Notes: generated by a model not told the origin, from the letters alone. A DNA stretch of 64,000 nucleotides from Vibrio sp. ED004 (GCF_023206395.1 NZ_CP066150.1:186001-250000), one strand, 5' to 3'; numbered from the stretch's first letter, positions 26,051-35,621 are shown. Translations and numbers: made by a program.

Positions 26051-26881
26051 CTACATACCTTTAAACAGAGCTTGCGAGGCGCGGCTGATCGGTAGTTTCT
26101 CGCCTGATACATACGCCGACATCTGACTAGAAAGGCCTTTCTTAACCTTATCAATGGCGGAAACCTTCACCACCACTGAACGGTGGATCTGCCAAAATTC
26201 ATCAGGGTTAAGCTGAGCAATCAACTCTTTTAGTGACACGCGAAGAATAAACTCCTCTAATGCACCCTCTTGACCCTTCTTAAATATAGACACGTACTTG
26301 TCTTCGGCTTTGAAATACGCCACATCATCGACGGCAATCAGGTGAATGTCTTCCCCTACACAGGCTTTGAGCCACGTGAGATACTGTTGCTTGTTTTGCT
26401 GGGAAGTAGATTGTGATAACTGTTGAAGCTGATTCATTAGTGCCGCGATATCGGGCTGTTCCGACGTGCTACCTGATTGCGTTTGGTTGCTCGACAAGCG
26501 TGCTTGAACCTTCTGACATGTGGCCAGTAAACGCTCTTCGTTGATGGGTTTCAGTAGGTAGTCCATCGCATTGTGCTCAAAAGCTTTGACCGCGTATTCG
26601 TCATAAGCCGTAATAAACACAATCAATGGCGGTGAATCTAACTTGTTGAGTTGCTTTGCCAGCGAGATACCATCGAGCTCTGGCATGCGAATATCGAGAA
26701 AGGCCACATCGGGCTTAAGCTGTTGAATACTCTGCATCGCCTCCAAACCATTTGTTGCCTTACTGACGATCTCTAGTTCCGGCCAAACCTCAGCCAAACT
26801 CTTGTCTAGGTGATGCCTTAACAGTGCTTCATCGTCTGCGATAATCGCCGTTACGTTCGGCTTTACTGCTGGGTTAGTCAT
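26051..26881 (-). CDS. LytTR-family response regulator
   Basis: A 276-residue regulator. The receiver domain (about 10-130) has Asp15/Asp16-like acidic residues, phospho-acceptor Asp63 in VAFLDIRMPELDG and Lys in YLLKP. The C-terminal LytTR DNA-binding domain (about 170-276) includes YFKAEDKYVSIFKKG and FWQIHRSVVVKVSAID. It pairs with the LytS-type kinase encoded 67 bases upstream. Its last 14 codons recur as a relic between the M16 genes. Confidence 0.92.
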   Translation of the reverse strand: MTNPAVKPNVTAIIADDEALLRHHLDKSLAEVWPELEIVSKATNGLEAMQSIQQLKPDVAFLDIRMPELDGISLAKQLNKLDSPPLIVFITAYDEYAVKAFEHNAMDYLLKPINEERLLATCQKVQARLSSNQTQSGSTSEQPDIAALMNQLQQLSQSTSQQNKQQYLTWLKACVGEDIHLIAVDDVAYFKAEDKYVSIFKKGQEGALEEFILRVSLKELIAQLNPDEFWQIHRSVVVKVSAIDKVKKGLSSQMSAYVSGEKLPISRASQALFKGM

Positions 26882-26948
26882 TATTATTCCTTTAAATTCA
26901 CACTGTAAATCGTCTGTTTTCGTCTCTGTGCTTATTTCGCAACAGAGC

Positions 26949-28007
26949 CTAGAGCATCTGCTCTGCGGTCTCGGAGCTAGTTTCGCTGATGAGCGGTAAT
27001 AAGATCGTCGAGACTACCCCGCCCTCAGTTTGCTCAGTAATCGTTAGGCTCGCCTTATCACCGTAAAGAGTTTCTATTCTCTGACGAATATTGCTCAACC
27101 CAACACCGTGCCCCGTATTCGCAGAAGACGTTTTCAGCCCTGCGCCATTATCAGCCACTTCAATTTTTAGCTGCTGGGCTTGTTGAGTAATACGAATATT
27201 CACTTGGCCACCCGCCGCTTTGGGTTCGATACCGTGCGTAAGTGCATTCTCGACCAAAGGTTGAATCAAGAACGGTGGAATCACCTGCAAATCGCTAATC
27301 TCGTGTGTTTCAATCGAGAACGCTAAGCGCTCCTCCAAGCGTATCTTCTGAATATTAAGATAAGCGTCTAACAAGTCGACCTCTTGTGCGATGGTCGATT
27401 GCTCGGTGCGGCTGTTTTTCAAAGTCACTCGCAGCAAGTCAGTCAGTTTTTCGAGCATCAACTTGGCTTTCGCGCTATCACTCTCAATCAACACATTGAT
27501 GGTCGCAAGTGTGTTGAACAAGAAATGCGGTTCAATTTGGCTTTGCAGTTGCTTAAGCTGACTGAGCACCACAACCTTTTCTTGATCGGCCTGACGACGC
27601 TTGGCCACTTCCAATTCGTTATCAGCGCGTAGTTGCTGCTCTCGGGTATAGAAATAGTAATAGCAAACCGAACAGAAGATCACGCCCAATAGCACTACAG
27701 ATTTAAGGTCAGAAATATTGGCTCCGAAATATCCGTTCAACCAATAGTGCGCGTTCAAGGTACCAAAGGTCATCGCGATCACCATTGAGATACCCACATC
27801 AAACACCTTTGATTTCCTCTTAAACACCTCAACCAAGATAAAAGAGGATCCCACCGCGCTGTAACCGAAACCAAAACTGATCGCGAGATTGACCACAAGG
27901 TCTCCACCCCAAATCGTTTGAGTGGTGATGGCAATGACGAAACAAAACAGAGTGGTCAGCGTGAAGCTTTTAATCCATGGAAACTGACTGTTTGAAGAAA
28001 TGTTCAT
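26949..28007 (-). CDS. LytS/YehU-type sensor histidine kinase
   Basis: A 352-residue kinase with four or so membrane segments in residues 10-120, a short coiled region, then the His_kinase domain with QIEPHFLFNTLATINVL (His161) and a C-terminal ATPase domain (QPLVENALTHGIEP, VADNGAGL, GHGVGLSNIRQRI). It has almost no periplasmic domain, so it may sense within the membrane or via the neighbouring transporter. Its ATG overlaps the stop of the outer-membrane protein gene by one base (TAATG), showing tight coupling. Confidence 0.9.
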   Translation of the reverse strand: MNISSNSQFPWIKSFTLTTLFCFVIAITTQTIWGGDLVVNLAISFGFGYSAVGSSFILVEVFKRKSKVFDVGISMVIAMTFGTLNAHYWLNGYFGANISDLKSVVLLGVIFCSVCYYYFYTREQQLRADNELEVAKRRQADQEKVVVLSQLKQLQSQIEPHFLFNTLATINVLIESDSAKAKLMLEKLTDLLRVTLKNSRTEQSTIAQEVDLLDAYLNIQKIRLEERLAFSIETHEISDLQVIPPFLIQPLVENALTHGIEPKAAGGQVNIRITQQAQQLKIEVADNGAGLKTSSANTGHGVGLSNIRQRIETLYGDKASLTITEQTEGGVVSTILLPLISETSSETAEQML

Positions 28008-29299
28008 TAAAATCGTCCTTTGATATTTATAAGAATCATATGACTATCGGGTAAGTTGGCGTAAGCAGAATCACTTTTACCGCCTAGAAAGCGTGCAGCA
28101 AGTTCCAAATCCAACGATGAATGGCCATTATCTAACGCCTGATAGTTGAGCCACTGAGTAGCAATAAAACCACCGTCTTGTGGGGACAACATCACATCAA
28201 ATGTCGGCGTGATATCTTCAAGCCAGCCATGTGTCGAATCCAAAGACCAGTGAAACATGATGTTGTGTTGAACCAAATTGGCGTGCTGATAGCCTTGCGC
28301 GTAAGACCCTGCCAGTGATGCTGTCATCGGATTAACCGACAAAGACTCGGCACTTTCTATTGCACTTTGCCACTCAGAATCACTCCACGCTCGGCTATCA
28401 AACCAATATTCCAGTACCACATTGTGCCCAGTGTTATTCGCCCATGTTAATCCTGCTAACGCTTGATAGGCCTCGCCCTGCTCTTCGAGATAAACAGGTT
28501 CAAGCAGTGAGTTGGGCTGACTGTAGCCAAGGCTTTGTCGTTGATAGACCACCGAGCCATGAAACTCCCAAGCGAGGTTCAACACCGACACTAAACTCGC
28601 CCCAAGCAAGCCGTGGCGTACATCGTCGTAATAAGCGACCCACTGATACTCGTGATCACCTACAAGATTGTAACGACGTAATCCAAATCCTTGTTGCTGA
28701 TTCTGCTTTTCGAATTCATTTACGTCTTGAGAAGTCCATGACGAATCGCTGTAAAGCAGTGTCCATTCGCCCGTCATATCGAACAGTGACGCCGACGCCA
28801 CACCCGCGCCCTCCTCTGCGACAATACCTACTGGGTTTTGTCGATACGGCTTGATGATGTCTAACGGTCGATAGCCATAACCCACGCCCCAATCCAAACG
28901 AACCTTACCAAGCGTGACATCGAGGTAGTGGTCACCGATTACTGAATTCGACAACTCAACACCACCTTGCCAAAACAACTCACGCAGAATGAATTCAGAC
29001 TCAAAGCTCGCGTCTTGTTCTTGAGGGGTATTGCTTAGAATATCGTTGGCTTTCACTGCGAACAGACCAAGCCAATTGTCATATCCAACCTCTAGATCCA
29101 GCAAGCCATTGAATAACTGACGATTATCAGATGCTAAAGAAGTGAATGGCGACTCTCGTGATTCAACTGCTTCTGCACTCAGTTGCCAGTCCCAGGCCAA
29201 ACTCAGGTCGCCCGCTTGAAGCGTGTTACTCACGCAAGACAAAGCAAGTAAAGTAGCAACTGAATACTTGATGTGAGGCTTGCGATTGAAAGCTTTCAT
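28007..29299 (-). CDS. Putative outer-membrane beta-barrel protein
   Basis: A 430-residue protein with a signal peptide (ends near TLQAGDLSL), alternating amphipathic strands, many aromatic residues and a C-terminal KGRF, the terminal Phe expected for Bam-assembled barrels. It resembles DUF1302-like or porin-like proteins encoded with ABC export systems, but I cannot name a family with certainty. The start is the ATG at 29299 with AGGTGG five bases upstream. It lies between the LolA-like and kinase genes of a co-directional block. Confidence 0.7.
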   Translation of the reverse strand: MKAFNRKPHIKYSVATLLALSCVSNTLQAGDLSLAWDWQLSAEAVESRESPFTSLASDNRQLFNGLLDLEVGYDNWLGLFAVKANDILSNTPQEQDASFESEFILRELFWQGGVELSNSVIGDHYLDVTLGKVRLDWGVGYGYRPLDIIKPYRQNPVGIVAEEGAGVASASLFDMTGEWTLLYSDSSWTSQDVNEFEKQNQQQGFGLRRYNLVGDHEYQWVAYYDDVRHGLLGASLVSVLNLAWEFHGSVVYQRQSLGYSQPNSLLEPVYLEEQGEAYQALAGLTWANNTGHNVVLEYWFDSRAWSDSEWQSAIESAESLSVNPMTASLAGSYAQGYQHANLVQHNIMFHWSLDSTHGWLEDITPTFDVMLSPQDGGFIATQWLNYQALDNGHSSLDLELAARFLGGKSDSAYANLPDSHMILINIKGRF

Positions 29300-29308
29300 G
29301 ACAACCAC

Positions 29309-30097
29309 CTAAAGCCCAGACACGCTGTTACGCGATAGGTAGGCAGGGTTGTAGTATTTATCCGCCAAGCTTTGTTCAATCACTTCGCGATACTCAATCA
29401 CGGTTTTCTTACTTGGCTGGATCTTATCGAGCAAGGTCATCGACACCACGGTTGGTAATCCATCACGCACGCCTTCAGTAAACCACGCTTGCTTGGCTAG
29501 CTTTCCTGAGCGCAGATACAGATCCGCTTTAACTGGAAATGCACGGTCTGCCGTTAACCACAGATCAATCGATTGATAACTGGCACCCTTGGTTTTCGCC
29601 GATAGCTTTAGATGATGGCTATCGATTGTCTCGCCAGTCGGCATCTCAACCTGTTGTTCGGCAACCCACTCACCTTGGTAATCTTCGCTCCACGTCAGCG
29701 TCGAGATATCCCCTACCGAGGCTTCACCCAGCAGTTTTTGCATCGGGGTGATACGAATTGGTCGACGAGATTTCGGCATCAGTAGCCAATAGTTATCTTC
29801 TATCATCAGCATCTTTTGACCTGCCTCGACGGCCGATTTAAAGACCACTAACGACTCTCGGTTTGGCCTTGTGTAGACGTTGTATTCACGGGTCTTGTCG
29901 AGTTGTTCGTCTTGATACAGCGCCACCAAAGACACTACCTTAGAGGCTTGTGCGCTGTTCAAGCGATAGCTGTCTGCCTTGGCGATCATCTCAGTGACTT
30001 GTTGTGAATCGACTGCCCAGCTTGGTATCGATGTTAAAGCTGATGCTAAAACAAAAACCGAACCCAACGTATTAATTGAACGAGTTAATTTAGACAT
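29309..30097 (-). CDS. LolA-like outer membrane lipoprotein-sorting family protein
   Basis: A 262-residue exported protein (signal peptide ends near PSWAVD). The body (YNVYTRPNRESLVVFKS, NYWLLMPKSRRPIRITP, MQKLLGEASVGDI) matches the LolA-like family PF17131, periplasmic beta-sheet carriers for lipids or lipidated proteins. It overlaps the permease gene by 8 bases. In this setting it could carry a hydrophobic cargo from the ABC transporter to the barrel protein; that role is inference. Confidence 0.85.
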   Translation of the reverse strand: MSKLTRSINTLGSVFVLASALTSIPSWAVDSQQVTEMIAKADSYRLNSAQASKVVSLVALYQDEQLDKTREYNVYTRPNRESLVVFKSAVEAGQKMLMIEDNYWLLMPKSRRPIRITPMQKLLGEASVGDISTLTWSEDYQGEWVAEQQVEMPTGETIDSHHLKLSAKTKGASYQSIDLWLTADRAFPVKADLYLRSGKLAKQAWFTEGVRDGLPTVVSMTLLDKIQPSKKTVIEYREVIEQSLADKYYNPAYLSRNSVSGL

Positions 30098-31388
30098 AAA
30101 CCAGCGCCTCCGTGATTGGCTTATTCACGCCTTTACGAGCAGAGAAATAAGCAGCCAGCAAACATATCGTCAGCACACCTAAGGTGGCGTAACCAACCAA
30201 TTCTAATGAGAAGTAAATGTTGAGTGGGTAACCTTCGGTTCTGCCGGGGGGAGGTGGCATTTGCACATCAATCACCAGTAACAACACCGACACCAAGCCA
30301 CTCACTAGCGCGCCAATCGCGCTACCAATCAGTGCCAGTAATCCCGCCTCTTTTAAGAAGCCTGCCACGATTTCAGATGGGTAACTGCCGAGTGCCGACA
30401 AGGTGCCAATTTCACGAGTGCGCTCCGTGACTGACATAGTCATGGTGTTAAACAGCGACACGAACACCACTAATGCCATCACTGCACCCATGATGCCGAA
30501 GATCCGGTCGTAAAGATCTTTGACCTTGGTGTAAAAAAACGCGCGATCTTGCCATGGAGTGATCTCGATCTCTGATCCTTGTTCGCTTTGGCTAGCGCTA
30601 TTTCGATCTAAAGCAGTTTGGATACGTTGTTGAACGGTCGAGGTCTTGCTTGTTTCAAATAGGAACACCGATAAGGTACTGACTTTGTCTGAGGCCAAAA
30701 GCTCTTGAGCGGCAGTGATATGAACATACAGCTGACGCTTATCCAACTCTGGCACGCCTGTCGAGTAGATGCCCTGCACCTTAAAATCAAAAGCGTTCAA
30801 AGCACCGTCACTTGTTGTAGCGAGCAGAGTCACCCAATCTCCTACCGCAGCTTTAAGATTACGAGCCAAGTCAGTACCCAGCATCACTTGTGGCTCTTGG
30901 CTATCGTATCTTGGGGATTTCACATCCGACAGGGTTTGCCCGCTGCGCACATCAAGGAAAGGGCCTTTCATGTCGAACTCACGCTCATTGACACCCGTTC
31001 CCATAAAGATGGTCGACTTACTGCCGTTAGACACCAAACCACTGAAATAGACTCGCGGCTGCACACCACGCACGTCACTATCACCGATAATGCTCTTGGT
31101 TAGCGTTTGTACGTTATCCAGACCATTGCTCAGCGGCATGTCTTCATCTTGTTCAAAATAACCTGGCGTACTCAAAGTAAGGTGGCCAGTATCACGCGCA
31201 GTCGATTCTCTCAGTGACTCATAGGTGTAAAGCCCATAACCACCAGCACTGGTCAGTGCAAATACCGCAATGGCGATGATCAACACCGACAACAAACTAC
31301 GTCGACCATTTCTTAATAGATTAAGCCACGCCAAACGCACCGAAGTTGGAAGTAAAAACGTGCTCATTCTTTGTGTTAACTTGCCCAT
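30090..31388 (-). CDS. MacB/FtsX-type ABC transporter permease
   Basis: A 432-residue protein with one N-terminal membrane segment (about 30-52), a large periplasmic domain and three C-terminal segments, the MacB/LolC layout. RTREIGTLSALGSYPSEI is the typical cytoplasmic coupling region. Such permeases move lipoproteins, peptides or toxins out of the inner membrane by mechanotransmission. The ATG at 31388 has GGAG eight bases upstream and overlaps the ATPase gene by 13 bases. A second in-frame ATG at 31367 is possible. Confidence 0.88.
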   Translation of the reverse strand: MGKLTQRMSTFLLPTSVRLAWLNLLRNGRRSLLSVLIIAIAVFALTSAGGYGLYTYESLRESTARDTGHLTLSTPGYFEQDEDMPLSNGLDNVQTLTKSIIGDSDVRGVQPRVYFSGLVSNGSKSTIFMGTGVNEREFDMKGPFLDVRSGQTLSDVKSPRYDSQEPQVMLGTDLARNLKAAVGDWVTLLATTSDGALNAFDFKVQGIYSTGVPELDKRQLYVHITAAQELLASDKVSTLSVFLFETSKTSTVQQRIQTALDRNSASQSEQGSEIEITPWQDRAFFYTKVKDLYDRIFGIMGAVMALVVFVSLFNTMTMSVTERTREIGTLSALGSYPSEIVAGFLKEAGLLALIGSAIGALVSGLVSVLLLVIDVQMPPPPGRTEGYPLNIYFSLELVGYATLGVLTICLLAAYFSARKGVNKPITEALVYV

Positions 31389-32074
31389 GAGATCGTCTCC
31401 GTTGCTGTGGCTTGTGGAGCCAATTGTCCGTCGATAAGTTCAATCACTCGGTCACAACGCTGCGCCATTCTTGGGTCGTGCGTTGCGACGATAAAAGTCG
31501 TACTCATTTCGTGACCAAGCTCTTTCATAATGTCGATCACAAGGTTCGCAGTGTGGCTATCTAAGCTCGCGGTCGGCTCATCGGCAATCACTAAGCTTGG
31601 GTTGTGGATCAGTGCTCTGGCAATCGCGACACGTTGTTGCTGACCTCCAGACAAGTTGTCTGGACGATGATTAACGTAATCCCCTAGCCCAACACGCTCT
31701 AACATGTCTTGCGCTCTGCTCTGCTGTTCTTGCTTTGAGCATTGGTTCAACATCAATGGGTAAGCGACATTCTCAAGCGCAGTCATTACAGGAACCAGAT
31801 TGAATCGCTGAAACACAAAACCCAGCGACTGACGACGAAAACGTGCAGCGGCGATTTGCTCTGTCGGATACGGTTGGCCATCAATATTAATCTGCCCTCG
31901 ATAATCCATATCCAATAAACCAAGAATATTCAAAAGTGTGCTTTTTCCTGAACCCGACGGCCCACATAGCGCCACCATTTCACCGCGTTGGATCTGACCA
32001 TCAACGCCCTTGAGCGCATCTACACTTTGACCGCCAGTGAGATACGATTTGCCGATACCTTTAAATTCAATCAT
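31376..32074 (-). CDS. LolD/MacB-type ABC transporter ATP-binding protein
   Basis: A 232-residue ATPase: Walker A GPSGSGKST (39-47), Q loop VFQRFNLVP, signature LSGGQQQRVAIARAL, Walker B LVIADEPTASLDS and the H-loop VATHDPRM. It powers the overlapping permease. It is separated from the upstream TPR-like gene by a 20-base tandem repeat. Confidence 0.93.
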   Translation of the reverse strand: MIEFKGIGKSYLTGGQSVDALKGVDGQIQRGEMVALCGPSGSGKSTLLNILGLLDMDYRGQINIDGQPYPTEQIAAARFRRQSLGFVFQRFNLVPVMTALENVAYPLMLNQCSKQEQQSRAQDMLERVGLGDYVNHRPDNLSGGQQQRVAIARALIHNPSLVIADEPTASLDSHTANLVIDIMKELGHEMSTTFIVATHDPRMAQRCDRVIELIDGQLAPQATATETISWAS

Positions 32075-32095
32075 CCCGTTGTCCTCCGATTACCA

Positions 32096-32175
32096 ATCCA
32101 TTCTTAAGCGTTCGCAGCTACTATTTAGCTTTCGCGCCCATTATTTAGCATTCGCAACTATTACTTGACTTTCGC
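32096..32175 (-). repeat. Four tandem 20-base repeats at the end of the TPR-like gene
   Basis: On the minus strand four units of exactly 20 bases begin at 32175, 32155, 32135 and 32115, each starting GCGAANGC or close to it, followed by TAAATARTRG-like sequence. The first unit encodes the last codons and stop of the upstream gene; the others are noncoding and lie before the ABC ATPase gene. Units 2 and 3 are the most alike. Confidence 0.8.
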
Positions 32176-32835
32176 TATTAGGGCCTTCGCAGTCATGGTT
32201 TCGATGTTGCCAGAATCGGCAGTTTCCATTTGTTCTAGCCACGCTTGTGCTTGCTTAAGATCTTCAGCACGAATCGATGCCTCAATTGCATAACGGTAAA
32301 TCCACGATGTCGCAGCGAAATGCTGTTGCTGGAAAGCGTCTTCAGCCAGTAGTGAGAGGAAGAGGTCATAACCACGATCAAAATGGTTAAACATGTCGGG
32401 TAGAGAGGTGTAAGTCACCGCAGCCATGGCGCGAGTCAGGTAAGAATCTGGTAGCCCTTGAACACGAGGTTGCTCATGAATGGGCTGGTCTTCGTCTTTA
32501 AGCAGAACCAGCGATTTATCAATGGTCGATAAACCCTTTTCTACATACTTCATCTTGTTCCAAGGTAAGAATGCATCACGGCCCATTAAGGTTTCTGTGC
32601 TTCCTAGATAAACCAAAGTCAGTGGCGTCGCGCCGTCTTGTTGCAGCGTGTCGTTAAGGCGTTCATAAGCCACCGCCACCATGTCTTCATTGCCTTGCGC
32701 CGCTTGGTTGTAGATATCAAGCACGCCTGAGCTTGGGTTAGCCAAAGCTAACGTAGGAGCGAAGGAAACAAGCCCAATCAAAAATGAGCGCTTAAATTGA
32801 GAAGTAAATGAATAAGTAGTATTTGCAGTAGCCAT
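32161..32835 (-). CDS. Exported helical (TPR-like) protein of unknown function
   Basis: A 224-residue protein with a signal peptide (SFLIGLVSFAPTLALANP) and a helical body with repeated YNQAA..., RLNDTLQQDG, AQAWLEQME segments that look like degenerate tetratricopeptide units. I do not recognise a family with certainty. It has a good AGGGA ribosome site before ATG 32835 and appears to be the first gene of the co-directional ABC, LolA-like, barrel, LytSR block, so it is probably a periplasmic accessory of that system. Confidence 0.7.
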   Translation of the reverse strand: MATANTTYSFTSQFKRSFLIGLVSFAPTLALANPSSGVLDIYNQAAQGNEDMVAVAYERLNDTLQQDGATPLTLVYLGSTETLMGRDAFLPWNKMKYVEKGLSTIDKSLVLLKDEDQPIHEQPRVQGLPDSYLTRAMAAVTYTSLPDMFNHFDRGYDLFLSLLAEDAFQQQHFAATSWIYRYAIEASIRAEDLKQAQAWLEQMETADSGNIETMTAKALIAKVK

Positions 32836-33145
32836 GATTTCTAATCCCTTTCAAATGTTGACGTTGAAAGGTTAACCAGAATTTGTCATGCAGTTTTACC
32901 GATGCGACGAATAGTAATAATGAGGAGTGAATGGTTGAGTTGGGGCGTGAGTGGGAGACGGAAATCAAAGTAGCGAACTTTCCTTCTTCCCAACCTGAGG
33001 CTGGTATTACGGTATAAAAATACAATAGGCTGCAGTACAAGAGGAACGTATGCCTTTGAAAAAGAGACTCCAATGAGCCCCCTTTTCTATTTCGATTTAT
33101 CTGAGCTATTCGCTAGCTTTTTATGGCTCGGCTTTGTTCCCTTTA
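32836..33145 (-). other. Intergenic region before the ABC/LytSR block
   Basis: A stretch of 310 bases without a credible gene. It should hold the promoter of the block, but I see no clear -10/-35 pair, LytTR box or terminator. Confidence 0.5.
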
Positions 33146-34310
33146 TCAAACTGGAACATGGTGTGCTTCCACTTTGATTTTATGATGATGGCTCATCTTA
33201 TGATTGTTAACGAAGTCTTTTCCGTCCACAAATTTCGTTTTCGTACCATTAGTAATGGTTGCAATGGTATTCCCAAAGACGGAATCAGTATGACGGGCAT
33301 ATTCACTCATCGTAGTCTTAACGCCGCGCTCAGCAAATTTTTTCTCTATCATGCGAGAATACGTAACGAATTCAGCAGGTGTGATTTTTTCGTTTAGTTT
33401 CGCGTTGCCTACAACCTCACTTACAACTTCCGTTGGCGATAACGATTCATCGAGACTATTTAGGATCTCCACTGCTTTTTTCGGATGTACCGTCGGTGCC
33501 CTTTCACAGGTATACAACCCATAAAGGAACTCAACAATCATCTCAATACTGTCTTTCTCGTGTCCCCCCCATCAAAAAGCTGCCATTTCCGACTGAGCCT
33601 CCCTGATATTTGCTCTCGCCATTGAGATGCTTAGCTAAGTTGCCATCGGGCTTTATGCCTACACCTATGTCGAAGAAATAATCCCCTTTATTTAAAGCCA
33701 GTAAAGAGACCATGTTCTTCGCAAAAGCTGGACTGCCGTGATTGATACTCGCCTCATACAACTCAGTCATCTTCTTAGCAATCTCTGGCGTTGACATGTT
33801 TTTCTTCGTTAACAACTCATCAACGGAAACGAACTTAACATTCTCAGGAATCTCGACGCGAGAGTCGTAACATGTTCGCCCTTTAGTACGTCTATCGACA
33901 TAGATGACGTGTTTAACCTTTGGGGTAATTTTTGCATTACTAATCACATTTAACAGACCATGTTCCTTTTCGACACTAGGAATAATATTGTCTTCGTCAC
34001 TTTCGGCCTTAGTGTTTACCCAACAATAAGCAACGGTCTTAGTTGGAAGTTTAGAGAACGTCGGTTTCGCACATAGCAAAGAGCTAAAACCACTCTTTTT
34101 CTTGTCTTCTTTTAATTGAGTTAATGTTACTTCGGTATTTTCGCTGTTGCGTTCAGCAATAACTCTTTCTCGATTTTCCGCCCAACGTTGATTATCAGCC
34201 TGAGTAACTGTGAGTTCTTCCTTGCGAGCCAAACGCTGTTGATGAGCGCGCTCTTGGGGTGACTGTTGTGTTTGTTCTGTGTAGTTACTTGGTGAAGATT
34301 GATATCGCAT
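33146..34310 (-). pseudogene. Orphan gene with GT-A glycosyltransferase-like features, broken at a G7 tract
   Basis: From ATG 34310 (AGGGG upstream) the frame reads about 250 residues and ends at 33543 after a run of seven G on the minus strand (33564-33570). With six G it would continue as GGHEKDSIEMIVEF to 33146, giving about 387 residues. The N-terminus is Gln/Ser-rich and charged. The middle has TPKVKHVIYVD and AFAKNMVSLLALNKGDYFFD, which recall the first strand and the DxD region of GT-A toxins (TcdB, NleB/SseK), although the motif here is DIG, not DxD. The resemblance is weak and I could not confirm the family. No secretion genes are adjacent. Confidence 0.6.
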
Positions 34311-34643
34311 TAAATTGCCCCTAAACATTAAAATGTAAGCAATTGTAACAGTATGATAAATCTATCAACCGAATATACAGTGGCGATAAAACAACCACCA
34401 AAATGGCTAATTTTACTAACAGAAAGCTCACTTTGAAGGATTATTGCTCGTAAGCTAGTTCGTCATTCTTACAATGAAACACACAATTCAAGATTAGAAG
34501 ACGACTAAAAATAGCTGTGCGGAATGCTATCCACACTCGATTTTTCAATAATACACAAACTAAAATAGCCGCTAATCAGCGGCTATTTTTTATGTTCTAA
34601 ATGATAATTCGACTACTTTATTCATAAAAACCAATAACTTAAA
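34311..34643. other. Intergenic region between the orphan gene and the DUF1254 gene
   Basis: A region of 333 bases, AT-rich, with a terminator at 34562-34589 and otherwise no gene or RNA that I can support. Confidence 0.5.
34562..34589 (-). terminator. Terminator after the DUF1254 gene
   Basis: Perfect stem AAAATAGCCGCT / AGCGGCTATTTT with a 4-base loop. The same hairpin occurs at 36701-36730. Confidence 0.88.
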
Positions 34644-35621
34644 TTAACCTACTTTCTTAATCATCGTCGCTGGGTTGTAACCTTGCTCACCTTTGCTTAC
34701 TGGTTCGCTAGGATTGTAGTGGCGCATAAGAACATTAAATTTACCCGTGTTATTACCGTCCATAGTTGGAATATTGTTTGGCTGACCTTCACATCCAAAA
34801 CGGAGAGTGTAGGTTCCATCGCTGTTCATTACGGGTGCCATTTCACTCGAAATGTTGGCTTTATCGTTGAACATGCGTCCATCAGCGTTATATACGGTCG
34901 CCGACCAGAATGAGCCTGCCTTCGGATCTTTGAAAGTCGTCTCGTAACATGCATTCGCATCGAAGTACTGACTGGTTTGATAGATGTTATCTTCGACCAT
35001 TGCACCACCCCAACCGCCAGCTGCGCCAACGTAATTCATGTAATCAGTTTGGCCGCTTTCTTTGTTACCAAACGCCTTTGATTGGTCATATCCGTCACTG
35101 AAATCGATGTTGCCAGCTTTATCCGTGGCCTTGAACGACGCCATGTCCCACTCTTTTACTTCAAACGGTTTCTCACTGCCTGTTTCAATCTTCAGGTTAC
35201 GGCGAGCATTATCTTCAAGCGCACGGACAATCACAAATGCGTGGGCGGTTTTTGCGCTAATTTTATGACGACCCGAACCGTAGATCATTGGTTGTGTCTC
35301 GTGGTTTTCATCGACGACTTGCAGTGACACATATTGATCAGTTTCTGGAACCGTCACGTAGACATCATCATTCGACATATCGATGACAGAAACGGAGTAA
35401 AAGGTGTCTCGATTCATTCGCACAACGAACTGCTCTTCTGGAATGCTGCTTGGTACTGGCATCTCAAAGAATGTATTGATACCGCCTGCTTTCTCAACTA
35501 CCGCGCCGAGACGCATATTGGTGTATGCCTGAGCAAAATTATCTTCCGTGACGATGGTTGGCGCTGCAATAACGCTGGTTGAGAATAAAGCGACAGCAGT
35601 AAGGGGAAATAGTGTTTTCAT
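34644..35621 (-). CDS. DUF1254/DUF1214 domain exported protein
   Basis: A 325-residue protein with a signal peptide cut near VIAAPT. The N-terminal half (VRMNRDTFYSVSVIDMS, SLQVVDENHET) is DUF1254-like and the C-terminal half (SFWSATVYNADGRMFND, NILMRHYNPSEP-like end) is DUF1214-like. This combination is widespread in periplasmic proteins of unknown function. It is divergent from the LysR gene at 35738 across a 116-base control region, so that regulator probably controls it. Confidence 0.85.
   Translation of the reverse strand: MKTLFPLTAVALFSTSVIAAPTIVTEDNFAQAYTNMRLGAVVEKAGGINTFFEMPVPSSIPEEQFVVRMNRDTFYSVSVIDMSNDDVYVTVPETDQYVSLQVVDENHETQPMIYGSGRHKISAKTAHAFVIVRALEDNARRNLKIETGSEKPFEVKEWDMASFKATDKAGNIDFSDGYDQSKAFGNKESGQTDYMNYVGAAGGWGGAMVEDNIYQTSQYFDANACYETTFKDPKAGSFWSATVYNADGRMFNDKANISSEMAPVMNSDGTYTLRFGCEGQPNNIPTMDGNNTGKFNVLMRHYNPSEPVSKGEQGYNPATMIKKVG

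Noticed and set aside
32792..33073. 93-residue frame upstream of the TPR-like gene
   Set aside because: It overlaps the well-supported start of that gene, has no family resemblance and would cover the promoter region.
34562..34589. Considered as part of a dispersed palindromic element with 36701-36730
   Set aside because: Each is placed as an ordinary rho-independent terminator with A and T runs, which explains it without a mobile element.
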